A DNA stretch of 64,000 bases, taken from contig NZ_CP101464.1 of assembly GCF_024362365.1 (NCBI RefSeq), forward strand, positions 2,356,001 to 2,420,000. Reading direction: 5' to 3'. The stretch is from Janibacter sp. CX7. Lineage in GTDB: Bacteria > Actinomycetota > Actinomycetes > Actinomycetales > Dermatophilaceae. Below, in pieces: positions 56,692 through 64,000 of this stretch (position 1 is the first letter of the stretch; every line of letters begins with the position of its first letter). The notes under the pieces were generated by a model. It ran no database searches and was not told where the DNA came from. It saw only the letters and a program-made list of their open reading frames with translations. The position numbers were made by a program, and so were the translations under genes.

Positions 56692-57450
56692 TCACCAGGT
56701 GGTGTAGGAGGAGTCGTTGATCCGGAAGCCGTGGTCGCCGACCCGGCAGGTCACGCCCGTCGGCCGGCTCTCGCAGCGCGTCATGCTCACGCCGACGCTG
56801 TAGTTGTAGGGCAGGATCGCCTCGTCGTTGGCGGTGGCGCCCAGCTCGGGGGTCCACCAGCGGGCCTCCTGGGCCTGCGCGGTCGACTGCACCGCGGTGA
56901 CATCGCTGACGCAGTTGGGTCGGGCGCCCTTGGTGTCGACGATCATGCTGCCGCCCATGTCGAACTCGCAGTCGTCCTTGAGCTCCTGCGGCACGGGCAG
57001 GCTGCCGGAGCGCAGGTCGCAGCGGGCGAACTCGTTGGTACCCATGGCGTAGTAGGTGCAGGCGATCTTGCCGCTCGGCGTGACGAAGCCCGCCTGGGAG
57101 GTCTTGTGCCCGAGGCGGTTGGCACCCGGGATCTCGGGCTCGCCCGGGCCCCCGGTCGACGGGGTGCTCCCGGCCGGGGTCTGCGTGCCGGTCTCGCTCT
57201 CCTCGCCGGGCGCGGCCGACGCGGTGGTGCTGCTCGGAGCGCTGGCGTCCGGCGCCGCGGGCGAGGTGGTGCTCGCCGGCGCGGCCGTCTCGGTCGTCGT
57301 CGACGAGGTCGTCGTCTGCGAGCTGTGGGTCACCGTCGTCTGCGAGGGCTGGTCCCCGGCGCCCTCGGCCCCGCCGCCGCAGGCGGCGAGCGAGAGCGCG
57401 GCGAAGACGCTGGCCGCGGCGGTCATGATCGGTCGGGTCGTGCGGTTCAT
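56692..57450 (-). CDS. Secreted lipoprotein of unknown function (DUF6636-like)
   Basis: 252 residues. Lipobox L-A-A-C after MNRTTRPIMTAAASVFAALS; a long Thr/Ser/Ala/Pro-rich linker (about 35-110); then a domain with AGFVTPSGKIACTYYAMGTN, NEFARCDLRSGSLPVP, CEFDMGGSMIVDTKGARPNC and VTCRVGDHGFRIN. The F-x-S/T-P-S-G-x-I-x-C and G-V-T-C-R elements with paired cysteines recall the DUF6636 family of actinobacteria; I make this match from memory. Start ATG 57450. Function unknown. Confidence 0.72.
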   Translation of the reverse strand: MNRTTRPIMTAAASVFAALSLAACGGGAEGAGDQPSQTTVTHSSQTTTSSTTTETAAPASTTSPAAPDASAPSSTTASAAPGEESETGTQTPAGSTPSTGGPGEPEIPGANRLGHKTSQAGFVTPSGKIACTYYAMGTNEFARCDLRSGSLPVPQELKDDCEFDMGGSMIVDTKGARPNCVSDVTAVQSTAQAQEARWWTPELGATANDEAILPYNYSVGVSMTRCESRPTGVTCRVGDHGFRINDSSYTTW

Positions 57451-57751
57451 CGGAGTGTCCCCTGTCTCTGCGGCACCCCCTGCGGGGCCGCTCACCCCAC
57501 CAGACGGTCGTCGCCGCCGTCCGGTTGCATCACGGGTCGGTCACGAGCCAACCCCTGGGGTGTGCGAAGCGGCGGACCACGAACCCTGCACAACCCTAGG
57601 GTTTTGCGAAGTTTCGGGCCGCCAACCCTGCAAAACCCTGGGGTTATGCAGGGTTGCGGACCACCAACCCTGCCGACCCTTGGGGCGATGCGCGGCAGAG
57701 TCGGTCAGCCGTCGACGCGGGCCTGACCCGCCAGCGCGAAGGGGGGTCCGC
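57451..57751. other. Intergenic region containing a 42-bp tandem repeat
   Basis: 301 bp between the lipoprotein gene and the PerM-like gene, both leftward. No gene seen. It holds the tandem array described separately and one CGAAGGGG motif near 57739. Confidence 0.5.
57551..57700. repeat. Imperfect 42-bp tandem repeat, about 3.5 copies
   Basis: Units start with ACCC(C/T)NGGGGT-type cores at 57551, 57593, 57635 and 57676 (spacing 42, 42, 41 bp). Each has an ACCCT-AGGGT-like palindrome (the second copy gives AACCCTAGGGTT exactly), then TGCGAAG or TGCAGGG, GCGGACCAC, and CAACCCTGC. Neither strand shows a credible reading frame through it. Iteron-like spacing of about four helical turns suggests a multi-site protein-binding region. 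Confidence 0.75.
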
Positions 57752-58915
57752 TCAGCGGCGCAGCTGCCACCAGTCGCGGGCGGCGACGGCGAGGGCGCCG
57801 AGGGCGAGCTCGACGAGGAGCGCGAGCAGCAGCGGCAGCCCCGGGGCGCCGATGTCGCTCAGGCGCACCGCGCCGATCGACCCGCCGCCCAGGGCGTCGA
57901 GCAGGACGACACCGAGGGCGGCGACGACGACCGCGGCGAGCACGGCGGCGAGCTTGGTCTGGGTGGGCGCCAGGCGCGGCACCTCGGCGAGGGCCCAGCG
58001 ACCGACGAGCCCGCCGACGAGCAGGGGCAGCAGCACGAGCAGGTGGGTCACCCACGGCAGATCGCCCGGCTGCGGCTGGGCGGCGAGCACCGGCACCATC
58101 GGCAGCAAGCCGGTCTCCGCCCCCGACCACGTCGTCATCGCCCCGCCCGTCGTCGCGAAGCCGGGCCCCGCAGCGAGGGACAGCGCCCAGATGCCGAGGT
58201 TGGGCAGCAGCCCGATCTGGAGGACGACGAGCAGCAGCCCGCCGAAGATCCCGGCGTCGAGCTCGGACTGGATGTGCGCCACCCGGCCGATGTGGATGAG
58301 GGTCGCGACGACGACGAGAGCCGCGCCGAGCACGAGGAGGGCAGCCGCCCCCTTCGCCCCGGGAAGCAGGCCACGCCGCAGCGACAGCGGCGCCTGGTCC
58401 CAGCGCTCGAGGAGCGGCTCGGGCAGGCCGTGCGCCAGCGCCAGGCCGAGGGCCGGGAGGGCGACGAGGGGCAGCAGCAGGCTGAGCCAGCCGGGGCCGA
58501 CCGGCGAGAGCAGCCCGAGCAGGGCCACGAGGAGGCCGACGCCGGCGTAGCCGCCAAGCCAGGCGCCCTGCAGCCGCAGGTCCGGGGCCTCGGGCAGCAG
58601 GCGGCGAGCGCCGGTGCGGGCCGTGAGGACGAGCAGCAGCGGGCCGAGCAGCGGCGTGAGCGCGAGGACGCCCTCACCGATGTGCAGGCGAGCACCGCCG
58701 AGGACGAGCCACAGGAGGCTGCCGGCCCCGAGCACCTCTCCCACGCCGGCAGAGGCCCGCGGGACGGCGAGGCCCGCGAGGAGGACGAGCACGACGGTGA
58801 CGCACCAGCCGGCGAGCGCGGTCGCCGCGCCGCCGCCCAGAGCCCGCACGTCGGGGCGTCGGGCGGTAGCGTCTTCCCCGGTCGTGGCCGACCGGATCAT
58901 CTCGATCACCGTCAC
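57752..58915 (-). CDS. PerM-like DUF6350 membrane protein
   Basis: 387 residues of almost continuous hydrophobic helices (about ten), rich in Leu, Gly and Ala; conserved short loops include LSDIGAPGLPLLLALLVEL and RWDQAPLSLRRGLLPGAKGA. The gene next to purN/purH in M. tuberculosis (perM, Rv0955) encodes a protein of this type needed for division under stress, and the neighbourhood here (purH-purN-this gene) is the same. GTG 58915 start; a second GTG two codons in is possible. Function is inferred from synteny. Confidence 0.7.
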   Translation of the reverse strand: MTVIEMIRSATTGEDATARRPDVRALGGGAATALAGWCVTVVLVLLAGLAVPRASAGVGEVLGAGSLLWLVLGGARLHIGEGVLALTPLLGPLLLVLTARTGARRLLPEAPDLRLQGAWLGGYAGVGLLVALLGLLSPVGPGWLSLLLPLVALPALGLALAHGLPEPLLERWDQAPLSLRRGLLPGAKGAAALLVLGAALVVVATLIHIGRVAHIQSELDAGIFGGLLLVVLQIGLLPNLGIWALSLAAGPGFATTGGAMTTWSGAETGLLPMVPVLAAQPQPGDLPWVTHLLVLLPLLVGGLVGRWALAEVPRLAPTQTKLAAVLAAVVVAALGVVLLDALGGGSIGAVRLSDIGAPGLPLLLALLVELALGALAVAARDWWQLRR

Positions 58916-59028
58916 GCCCCCATCGTCACCGACGACGCGGGGCCGGTGGTGGAGGCAAGCCGGGGGTCACGAAAAGATTTCGGGATCGGGGGCAACCGAG
59001 TGCCCCCTTGACGCGTCTGGAGGGGTGA

Positions 59029-59535
59029 ATGAAGGGAGGCAACGCCTCGGCGGAGGCCGAGTTCGACGACTTCTACCGCTCCACGGCACAGCGCGTGGTC
59101 CACCTCGTCTACGCATCGACGGGTGACCTCGAGCTGGCGCGGGACTCCACCCAGGAGGCCTTCGCCAGGGCGTGGCAGCGGTGGGACCAGGTCCGCGCCA
59201 CGGACGAGCCGGGCGCCTGGGTTCGAACCGTGGCCAGACGCATCGCGATCTCTGCATGGCGCAAGGACACCAACCGGTCGAAGGCGATGGAACGCCACGG
59301 CGAGACCCCGGCACCAGCCGGTCCCACGGAGGACCGGGTGGCGGTGGTCGCTGCCCTGCGGACCCTCGGCCCCGACGTGCGCGAGACGCTCGCGCTCCAC
59401 TACCTCACCGACATGTCGGTCGAGGAGATCTCCCGACAGACCGGCACCCCGCCGGGCACCATCAAGGCGCGCCTGCACCGCGGGCGCGCGCAGCTCGCCA
59501 AGATCCTCGCCGACAAGGAGGCCCACGATGACTGA
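59029..59535 (+). CDS. ECF RNA polymerase sigma factor (SigE-type family)
   Basis: 168 residues. Region 2: AEFDDFYRSTAQRVVHLVYA, ELARDSTQEAFARAWQRWDQ, WVRTVARRIAISAWRK; region 4: LGPDVRETLALHYLTDMSVE, EEISRQTGTPPGTIKARLHR. Length and the HLVYASTG-type N-terminus fit the SigE-family ECF group of actinobacteria. GGAGGGG 3-9 nt before ATG 59029 is close but usable. The 3' end overlaps the partner gene by 8 bp. Confidence 0.88.
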   Translation: MKGGNASAEAEFDDFYRSTAQRVVHLVYASTGDLELARDSTQEAFARAWQRWDQVRATDEPGAWVRTVARRIAISAWRKDTNRSKAMERHGETPAPAGPTEDRVAVVAALRTLGPDVRETLALHYLTDMSVEEISRQTGTPPGTIKARLHRGRAQLAKILADKEAHDD

Positions 59536-60340
59536 TCGTCACGACCCCACGTGGGACCCCGAGGACGACGAGCTCGTGCGGGCTGCCCTCATGTCGCTCA
59601 TGGACGACGTGCGCTCCGAGCCGCTGCCGGAGCCGGCCTTCGTCCGCGCCCGCGCCGAGGGCCGTGACGGCGAGCGCCTCACCGGCGGCACCGTCGTGCC
59701 GCTGTCCTCGCGTCGTCGCCGCGTCCTCGGCGCGATCGCCGGTGTCGCAGCCGCCGCGGTCGTCGCCACCTCCGTCGCCCTCGTCGTCCGCGACCAGCAG
59801 GGCACGGGCACGGCTCCCGCCGGGACGACCACCGTGACCAGCCAGGAGCCGATCCGGATGCTCGGCTCGCGCGACTGGTCCGGCGCGCTCGGGCTCGACG
59901 TGACGAGCACCGAGGGAAGCACCGACCCGCAGGGTCAGTGCTTCGAGACGCCCACGACCGGCAGCTGGGACCGCAGCACCGCGACCCTCGCCGGGGGCAC
60001 CGTCGTCGCCGGCCAGTGGATCGGCACGGCCGACGGCGCCGCGGCGCCGACCGAGGCCGTCGACGAGGCCGTCACCCGGTGCGAGGGCACCTACCACGTC
60101 ACCCAGACGATCACCCGGCCGAAGTCCGAGGACGTGCGCTACCGCTTCTGGCACCTCTCCGACGACGCCGGCGCGACCTACTGGTGGATCGAGGCCACAC
60201 GGGGCAGCTCGCTCACCTACATGTCGGTCGCCGAGGTCGAGGGCATGACCTACACGGTCGACGAGATGGAGCGGGTGGCCGACACCGCGCTCGGCCGGGC
60301 CGAGGTCGCGACCGACTCGCCGGCCACGTCGACGCCCTGA
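59528..60340 (+). CDS. Membrane protein partner of the ECF sigma factor
   Basis: 270 residues. Cytoplasmic N-terminus (about 1-65) with DELVRAALMSLMDDVRSEPL, one membrane helix RVLGAIAGVAAAAVVATSVA near 75, and an exported domain (GQCFETPTTGSWDRSTATLA, WIEATRGSSLTYMSVAEVEG). The position after and overlapping a sigma gene suggests a membrane-bound anti-sigma factor, but there is no zinc-binding H-x3-C-x2-C motif. Followed by a strong terminator. Confidence 0.72.
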   Translation: MTDRHDPTWDPEDDELVRAALMSLMDDVRSEPLPEPAFVRARAEGRDGERLTGGTVVPLSSRRRRVLGAIAGVAAAAVVATSVALVVRDQQGTGTAPAGTTTVTSQEPIRMLGSRDWSGALGLDVTSTEGSTDPQGQCFETPTTGSWDRSTATLAGGTVVAGQWIGTADGAAAPTEAVDEAVTRCEGTYHVTQTITRPKSEDVRYRFWHLSDDAGATYWWIEATRGSSLTYMSVAEVEGMTYTVDEMERVADTALGRAEVATDSPATSTP

Positions 60341-60349
60341 TCGTGCAGA

Positions 60350-60393
60350 CAGCGCCGACCCGGGAGCAGGGGGGATCGACCGGGTCGGCGCTG
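60350..60393. terminator. Terminator after the sigma operon
   Basis: CAGCGCCGACCCGG (60350-60363) pairs with CCGGGTCGGCGCTG (60380-60393), a perfect 14-bp stem with a 16-nt loop. A second GC-rich dyad (CCGCCGC...GCGGCGG) lies just beyond. Serves the convergent sigma and riboflavin operons. Confidence 0.8.
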
Positions 60394-60487
60394 CGAGTGA
60401 CAGGTTAGGGCCGCCGCGCGAGCGGCGGTAGCCCCCGGCCCTCACGGTGCGGGTGTGGTGTGCGTCACCCACCCGCACCGGGGTGTC

Positions 60488-60958
60488 TCACCCGCGCAGG
60501 CCGCGCAGGATCCGGGCCGTCGAGACGGCTGCCTCCGCGGCCTCGCGTCCCTTGTCCTCGCGCGAGCCGGGCAGGCCCGCGCGGTCGAGCGCCTGGGCGT
60601 CGTCGTCGCAGGTCAGCAGGCCGAATCCCACGGGCGTGCCCGAGTCGATCGCGACCCGGGAGAGCCCGTCGGTCGCGGCGGCGCACACGTAGTCGAAGTG
60701 CGGGGTCCCGCCACGGATGACGACGCCGAGGGCGATGACCGCGTCGTGCGTGCGGGCCAGCTCGGCGGCGACGACCGGCAGCTCGAAGCTCCCCGGCACG
60801 CGCACGAGCGTCGGCTCGATGCCCGCCTCCGCGAGGGCGCCCTGCGCCCCGGCGACCAGGCCGTCCATCACCTGCGTGTGCCAGCTCGACGCGACCACCG
60901 CGACGCTCAGGTCGGCGGCGTCGCCGAGGTCGATCCGTGGTGCTCCGTGCCCGCTCAT
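60488..60958 (-). CDS. ribH: 6,7-dimethyl-8-ribityllumazine synthase
   Basis: Condenses the ribityl pyrimidinedione with dihydroxybutanone phosphate. 156 residues. [56 protein letters not shown] (with the catalytic histidine in the T-P-H-F-D-Y segment), [19 protein letters not shown] are all diagnostic. ATG 60958 overlaps the ribBA stop by 4 bp. Last gene of the riboflavin operon. Confidence 0.96.
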   Translation of the reverse strand: MSGHGAPRIDLGDAADLSVAVVASSWHTQVMDGLVAGAQGALAEAGIEPTLVRVPGSFELPVVAAELARTHDAVIALGVVIRGGTPHFDYVCAAATDGLSRVAIDSGTPVGFGLLTCDDDAQALDRAGLPGSREDKGREAAEAAVSTARILRGLRG

Positions 60959-62202
60959 CGGGTGCTCCCTTCGTCGTGGGTCTCCGGCAGCCACGGGAGG
61001 TCGTGACCCATCCGGTCGCGCTTGGTGCGCAGGTAGTGGAGGTTGTCGCTGGTGATGCTCGGCGGCAACGGCTCCCGGCCGCACACCTCGATGCCGAGCG
61101 AGGTGAGCGCCTCGACCTTCGCCGGGTTGTTGCTCAGCAGGCGCACGGTGCCGAGCCCGAGGTCGCGCAGCACCTGGGCGGCGTGCGTGTAGTCCCGCGC
61201 GTCGACGGGCAGGCCGAGCTCGGAGTTGGCGTCGACGGTGTCGGCGCCGGCGTCCTGGGCGGCGTAGGCGCGCAGCTTGTCGACGAGCCCGATGCCGCGA
61301 CCCTCGTGGCCGCGGACGTAGACGATGACGCCGGCCCCGGCCCGCACGACGGCCGACTGGGCCGCCTCGAGCTGCGGGCCGCAGTCGCAGCGCTTGGAGC
61401 CGAAGACGTCTCCGGTCAGGCACTCGCTGTGCACCCGCACGAGGGGGGTGCCCTCGCTGATGTCGCCGTGGACGAGCGCGATGTGCTCGCTGCCGTCGAC
61501 ACCGCTGCGGTAGCCGTGGGCGGTGAACTCACCGTGCGCCGTGGGCAGCCGCGTCGAGACGACCCGCTCGACGAGCGACTCGGTGCGTCGGCGCAGGTCG
61601 ACGAGGTCGGCGATGCTCACCAGCGGCCAGCCGCGCTCGTCGGCGAGCCGGCGCAGCTGCGGCAGCCGCGACATCGAGCCGTCCTCCTCGACGACCTCGC
61701 AGATGACGCCGGCGGGGCGGCGGCCGGCGAGCCGGCAGAGGTCGACGGCCGCCTCGGTGTGCCCGCGCCGCACGAGCACTCCCCCGTCACGCGCCCGCAG
61801 GGGGAAGACATGGCCCGGGCGGGCGAGGTCGTGCCGGCCGGTGCCCGGGTCGGCGAGCAGCCGCGCCGTGCGGGCCCGGTCGGCGGCGCTGATGCCGGTC
61901 GTCACGCCCTCGCGGGCGTCGACGGAGATCGTGTAGGCGGTGCCCTTGGCGTCCTCGTTGATCGCCGTCATCGGCGGCAGCGCGAGACGGTCGAGGTCCT
62001 CACCGGTCATCGCGACGCAGATGACGCCGCTGCCCAGGCGCACGGTCGCGCCCATGACCTCGTCGGTCGCCGCGTCGGCGGCGAAGATGATGTCACCCTC
62101 ATTTTCCCGGTCGGCGTCGTCGACGACGAGCACCGGCTGGCCGGCGGCGATCGCCTCGATCGCCGTCTCGATCGGGTCGAGCAGGGTCTCGTCGTGGCTC
62201 AT
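60955..62202 (-). CDS. ribBA: Bifunctional DHBP synthase/GTP cyclohydrolase II
   Basis: 415 residues. N-terminal RibB (1-205): [20 protein letters not shown] with acidic active-site loop, [57 protein letters not shown]-terminal RibA (about 206-415): [20 protein letters not shown] with the three zinc cysteines (C-x10-C-x-C), [34 protein letters not shown]. Provides both branches of riboflavin precursors. ATG 62202 overlaps the ribE stop. Confidence 0.96.
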   Translation of the reverse strand: MSHDETLLDPIETAIEAIAAGQPVLVVDDADRENEGDIIFAADAATDEVMGATVRLGSGVICVAMTGEDLDRLALPPMTAINEDAKGTAYTISVDAREGVTTGISAADRARTARLLADPGTGRHDLARPGHVFPLRARDGGVLVRRGHTEAAVDLCRLAGRRPAGVICEVVEEDGSMSRLPQLRRLADERGWPLVSIADLVDLRRRTESLVERVVSTRLPTAHGEFTAHGYRSGVDGSEHIALVHGDISEGTPLVRVHSECLTGDVFGSKRCDCGPQLEAAQSAVVRAGAGVIVYVRGHEGRGIGLVDKLRAYAAQDAGADTVDANSELGLPVDARDYTHAAQVLRDLGLGTVRLLSNNPAKVEALTSLGIEVCGREPLPPSITSDNLHYLRTKRDRMGHDLPWLPETHDEGSTR

Positions 62203-62810
62203 GACTGCTCCTTGGTCCCCAGCGCGAGCGTGCGCTGGACGTACTTGCCGAGGATGTCCACCTCGACGTTGACCCGGTCGCCGACGCCCTTGCGGCCCAG
62301 GGTCGTCAGCTCCATCGTCGTCGGGATCAGCGCGACCTCGACGTGCTCGTCGCCGACGGCGCTGAGGGTCAGGCTCACCCCGTCGAGGCAGATCGATCCC
62401 TTCTCGACGACGAAGGGAGCCAGCTCGGGTGCGAGCGAGAGCCGCACCTCCTCCCAGCGGTCGCCGGGGCGGCGCTCGAGGATCGTCGCGGTGCCGTCGA
62501 CGTGGCCCTGCACGAGGTGCCCGTCGAGGCGGGCACCGAGGACCATCGCCCGCTCGAGGTTGACCGCGTCGCCGACGGCGAGGTCGCCGAGGACGGTGCG
62601 GCGCAGGCTCTCGGCCATGACGTCGAAGGTGACGACTCCCCCCTTCGCCTCGCGGTCGGTGACGGTGAGGCAGGCGCCGTTGACGGCGATCGACGCGCCG
62701 TGGGCGGGGTCGACCGTCGTGACGGTGCCCCGGACGGTGATGCGGCTCGAGTCGGAGCCCGGCTCGATGGCGACCACCTCCCCGAGCTCCTCGATGATCC
62801 CGGTGAACAT
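62199..62810 (-). CDS. ribE: Riboflavin synthase, alpha subunit
   Basis: Dismutates two lumazines into riboflavin and the pyrimidinedione. 203 residues with an internal duplication: [20 protein letters not shown] in the first repeat, [40 protein letters not shown] in the second, [23 protein letters not shown] 62810 shares one base with the ribD stop (TGATG), so translation is coupled. Confidence 0.95.
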   Translation of the reverse strand: MFTGIIEELGEVVAIEPGSDSSRITVRGTVTTVDPAHGASIAVNGACLTVTDREAKGGVVTFDVMAESLRRTVLGDLAVGDAVNLERAMVLGARLDGHLVQGHVDGTATILERRPGDRWEEVRLSLAPELAPFVVEKGSICLDGVSLTLSAVGDEHVEVALIPTTMELTTLGRKGVGDRVNVEVDILGKYVQRTLALGTKEQS

Positions 62811-63901
62811 CAGCGCTCCCTCCTCACGGTGGCGGTGACGGCGACGTCGTCGCCGAGGCGGGCGACGTCGGTGGTGGTGAGGCGCAGCGCCTCGGGCATG
62901 GTGGTGATCCCCGCGTCGGCGAGGACCGGCGAGCCGGCCCCGAGCAGGGCGGGGGCGATGTGGGCGACGACCTCGTCGACGAGGTCGGCCGCGACGGCCG
63001 AGGCCGCGAGGTGGGCGCCGCCCTCGAGGAGCACGGAGTGCACCCCGCGGGCGTGCAGCGCGGCCAGCAGGACCGCGAGGTCGAGGCCCCGCTCCCCCGC
63101 CGGCACAGCGAGGACGTCGACGCCGGCGTCGGTGAGCCGGGCGGCGTCGGTGCCTTCGGCGACGACGACGAGCGTCGGGGCGACGTCGTCGAGGACCCGG
63201 GCGGTCAGCGGCACCTCGGCGCGCGGGTCGAGCACGACGCGCAGCGGCTGGGTGACGTCGTCGAGGCCACGCACGGCCAGGTGCGGGTCGTCGGCGCGCA
63301 GCGTCCCGGCGCCGACGAGCACGGCGTCGCGCTCGGCGCGCAGCCGGTGGACCGCCTCGCGCGCGGTCGGGCCGGTGATCCACCGGCTCGTGCCGTCGGC
63401 AGCCGCGGTGCGGCCGTCGAGGGTCGAGGCGAGCTTCCACGTGACCCACGGCCGGCCCGTGGTCACGGCGTGCAGCCAGGCGCGGTTGCCGTGCTCGGCG
63501 GCCTCGCGCCCGACGCCTTCGACGACGTCGACGCCCTTGCGGCGCAACAGGTCTGCTCCCCCGCCGGCCGTCTCGGTCGGGTCGGGCACGGCGACGACGA
63601 CCCGGGTGATGCCGGCCTCGAGCAGCGCGGTCGTGCACGGGCCGGTGCGGCCGGTGTGGCGGCACGGCTCGAGGGTGACGACGGCGGTGCCGCCGCGGGC
63701 CGCCTCCCCGGCGTCGGCGAGCGCGACGACCTCGGCGTGCGGGCCTCCGGCGCGGTCGTGCCAACCCTCGCCCACGACGATGCCGGCTGAGTCGAGCACG
63801 ACGCACCCGACGACGGGGTTGGGGGCGGTGCGGCCGAGGCCGCGCGCGGCGAGCTCGACGGCACGGGCCATCGCCTGCTCGGTGGTCACCTGCTGCTGCA
63901 T
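62810..63901 (-). CDS. ribD: Bifunctional riboflavin deaminase/reductase
   Basis: 363 residues. Deaminase domain (1-145): [40 protein letters not shown] (H-A-E zinc/proton site), [20 protein letters not shown] (P-C-x8-C zinc ligands). Reductase domain (about 150-363): [73 protein letters not shown]. First gene of the operon in the window, behind a hairpin leader. Confidence 0.96.
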   Translation of the reverse strand: MQQQVTTEQAMARAVELAARGLGRTAPNPVVGCVVLDSAGIVVGEGWHDRAGGPHAEVVALADAGEAARGGTAVVTLEPCRHTGRTGPCTTALLEAGITRVVVAVPDPTETAGGGADLLRRKGVDVVEGVGREAAEHGNRAWLHAVTTGRPWVTWKLASTLDGRTAAADGTSRWITGPTAREAVHRLRAERDAVLVGAGTLRADDPHLAVRGLDDVTQPLRVVLDPRAEVPLTARVLDDVAPTLVVVAEGTDAARLTDAGVDVLAVPAGERGLDLAVLLAALHARGVHSVLLEGGAHLAASAVAADLVDEVVAHIAPALLGAGSPVLADAGITTMPEALRLTTTDVARLGDDVAVTATVRRER

Positions 63902-63909
63902 CTGCCTCT

Positions 63910-63932
63910 CCGTGGTCCGACGCGGACCACGG
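63910..63932 (-). promoter_or_regulatory. Hairpin immediately upstream of the ribD ribosome-binding site
   Basis: CCGTGGTCCG (63910-63919) and CGGACCACGG (63923-63932) form a perfect 10-bp stem with a 3-nt loop, ending 9 nt before ATG 63901 and directly abutting AGAGGCAG. It may be the expression platform of an FMN-type leader whose sensing part would lie outside the window; no FMN aptamer is recognisable in the 68 nt beyond it. Confidence 0.45.
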
Positions 63933-64000
63933 GGGCGAAGGGAGGCACGCCGATGGCGTGACGACGGCGAGGGCGCACCGGGGTCGCCGGTGACGACCGC

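Noticed and set aside
57551..57700. 42-bp array considered as CRISPR or replication origin
   Set aside because: No unique spacers of constant length and no cas genes; no DnaA boxes, rep gene or AT-rich unwinding region.
63902..64000. FMN riboswitch before ribD
   Set aside because: The conserved aptamer blocks are not present in the available 99 bases; only a hairpin is visible.

Overview
This is a very GC-rich, gene-dense window with overlapping start and stop codons, many GTG starts, and -10 boxes of the TANNNT type lying 6-8 nt before start codons (leaderless mRNAs). Gene content and order (lpdA-punA-pmmB-deoC-add-deoA-cdd; purN-purH-folD with a PerM-like protein; a SigK/RskA pair beside a fasciclin lipoprotein; monomeric isocitrate dehydrogenase) point to an actinobacterium, probably Micrococcales (Intrasporangiaceae/Dermatophilaceae-like, e.g. 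Janibacter). The genus is an inference; there is no rRNA or tRNA in the window to test it.

Layout. (1) 1-13.6 kb: nucleoside salvage. Rightward genes encode purine nucleoside phosphorylase, a phosphohexomutase, a uridine-kinase-like protein, a YigZ protein and deoxyribose-phosphate aldolase. The leftward operon holds adenosine deaminase, a cupin, thymidine phosphorylase, cytidine deaminase and a BMP-type nucleoside ABC importer whose lipoprotein gene is set apart by a strong hairpin. Imported nucleosides are thus deaminated and phosphorolysed, and the sugar phosphates enter central metabolism. (2) 13.7-44 kb: an M20 amidohydrolase, then a large cell-surface polysaccharide locus: GDP-mannose synthesis, about ten glycosyltransferase genes (several encoding fused enzymes), acyltransferase, flippase, UDP-xylose synthase, PAP2 phosphatase, Wzc-like tyrosine kinase, O-antigen-ligase-like protein, priming phosphoglycosyltransferase and a DPM1-like enzyme. 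MarR, 2H-phosphoesterase and trpS genes are embedded. The stretch from about 21.9 to 27.9 kb is visibly less GC-rich and may be acquired. (3) 44-52 kb: icd, aqpZ, a molybdopterin oxidoreductase, a fasciclin lipoprotein with sigK-rskA, and mdh. Two SigK-type promoters sit before the oxidoreductase and the lipoprotein. (4) 52-59 kb: a repeat-rich surface protein, then purN and the purH-folD-DUF3017 operon behind a ZTP (pfl) riboswitch, a lipoprotein, a 42-bp tandem repeat array and a PerM-like protein. (5) 59-64 kb: an ECF sigma factor with a membrane partner, then the riboflavin operon ribD-ribE-ribBA-ribH.

Signals worth most attention: an octamer, CGAAGGGG, which I count about 47 times by eye (about 5 expected from base composition), often as inverted pairs in terminators; a 1018-residue protein joining two glycosyltransferases to a nucleotidyltransferase-like domain and coupled to a PqqD-like peptide-binding protein; and the SigK promoter pair and ZTP riboswitch. 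All counts were made by eye.
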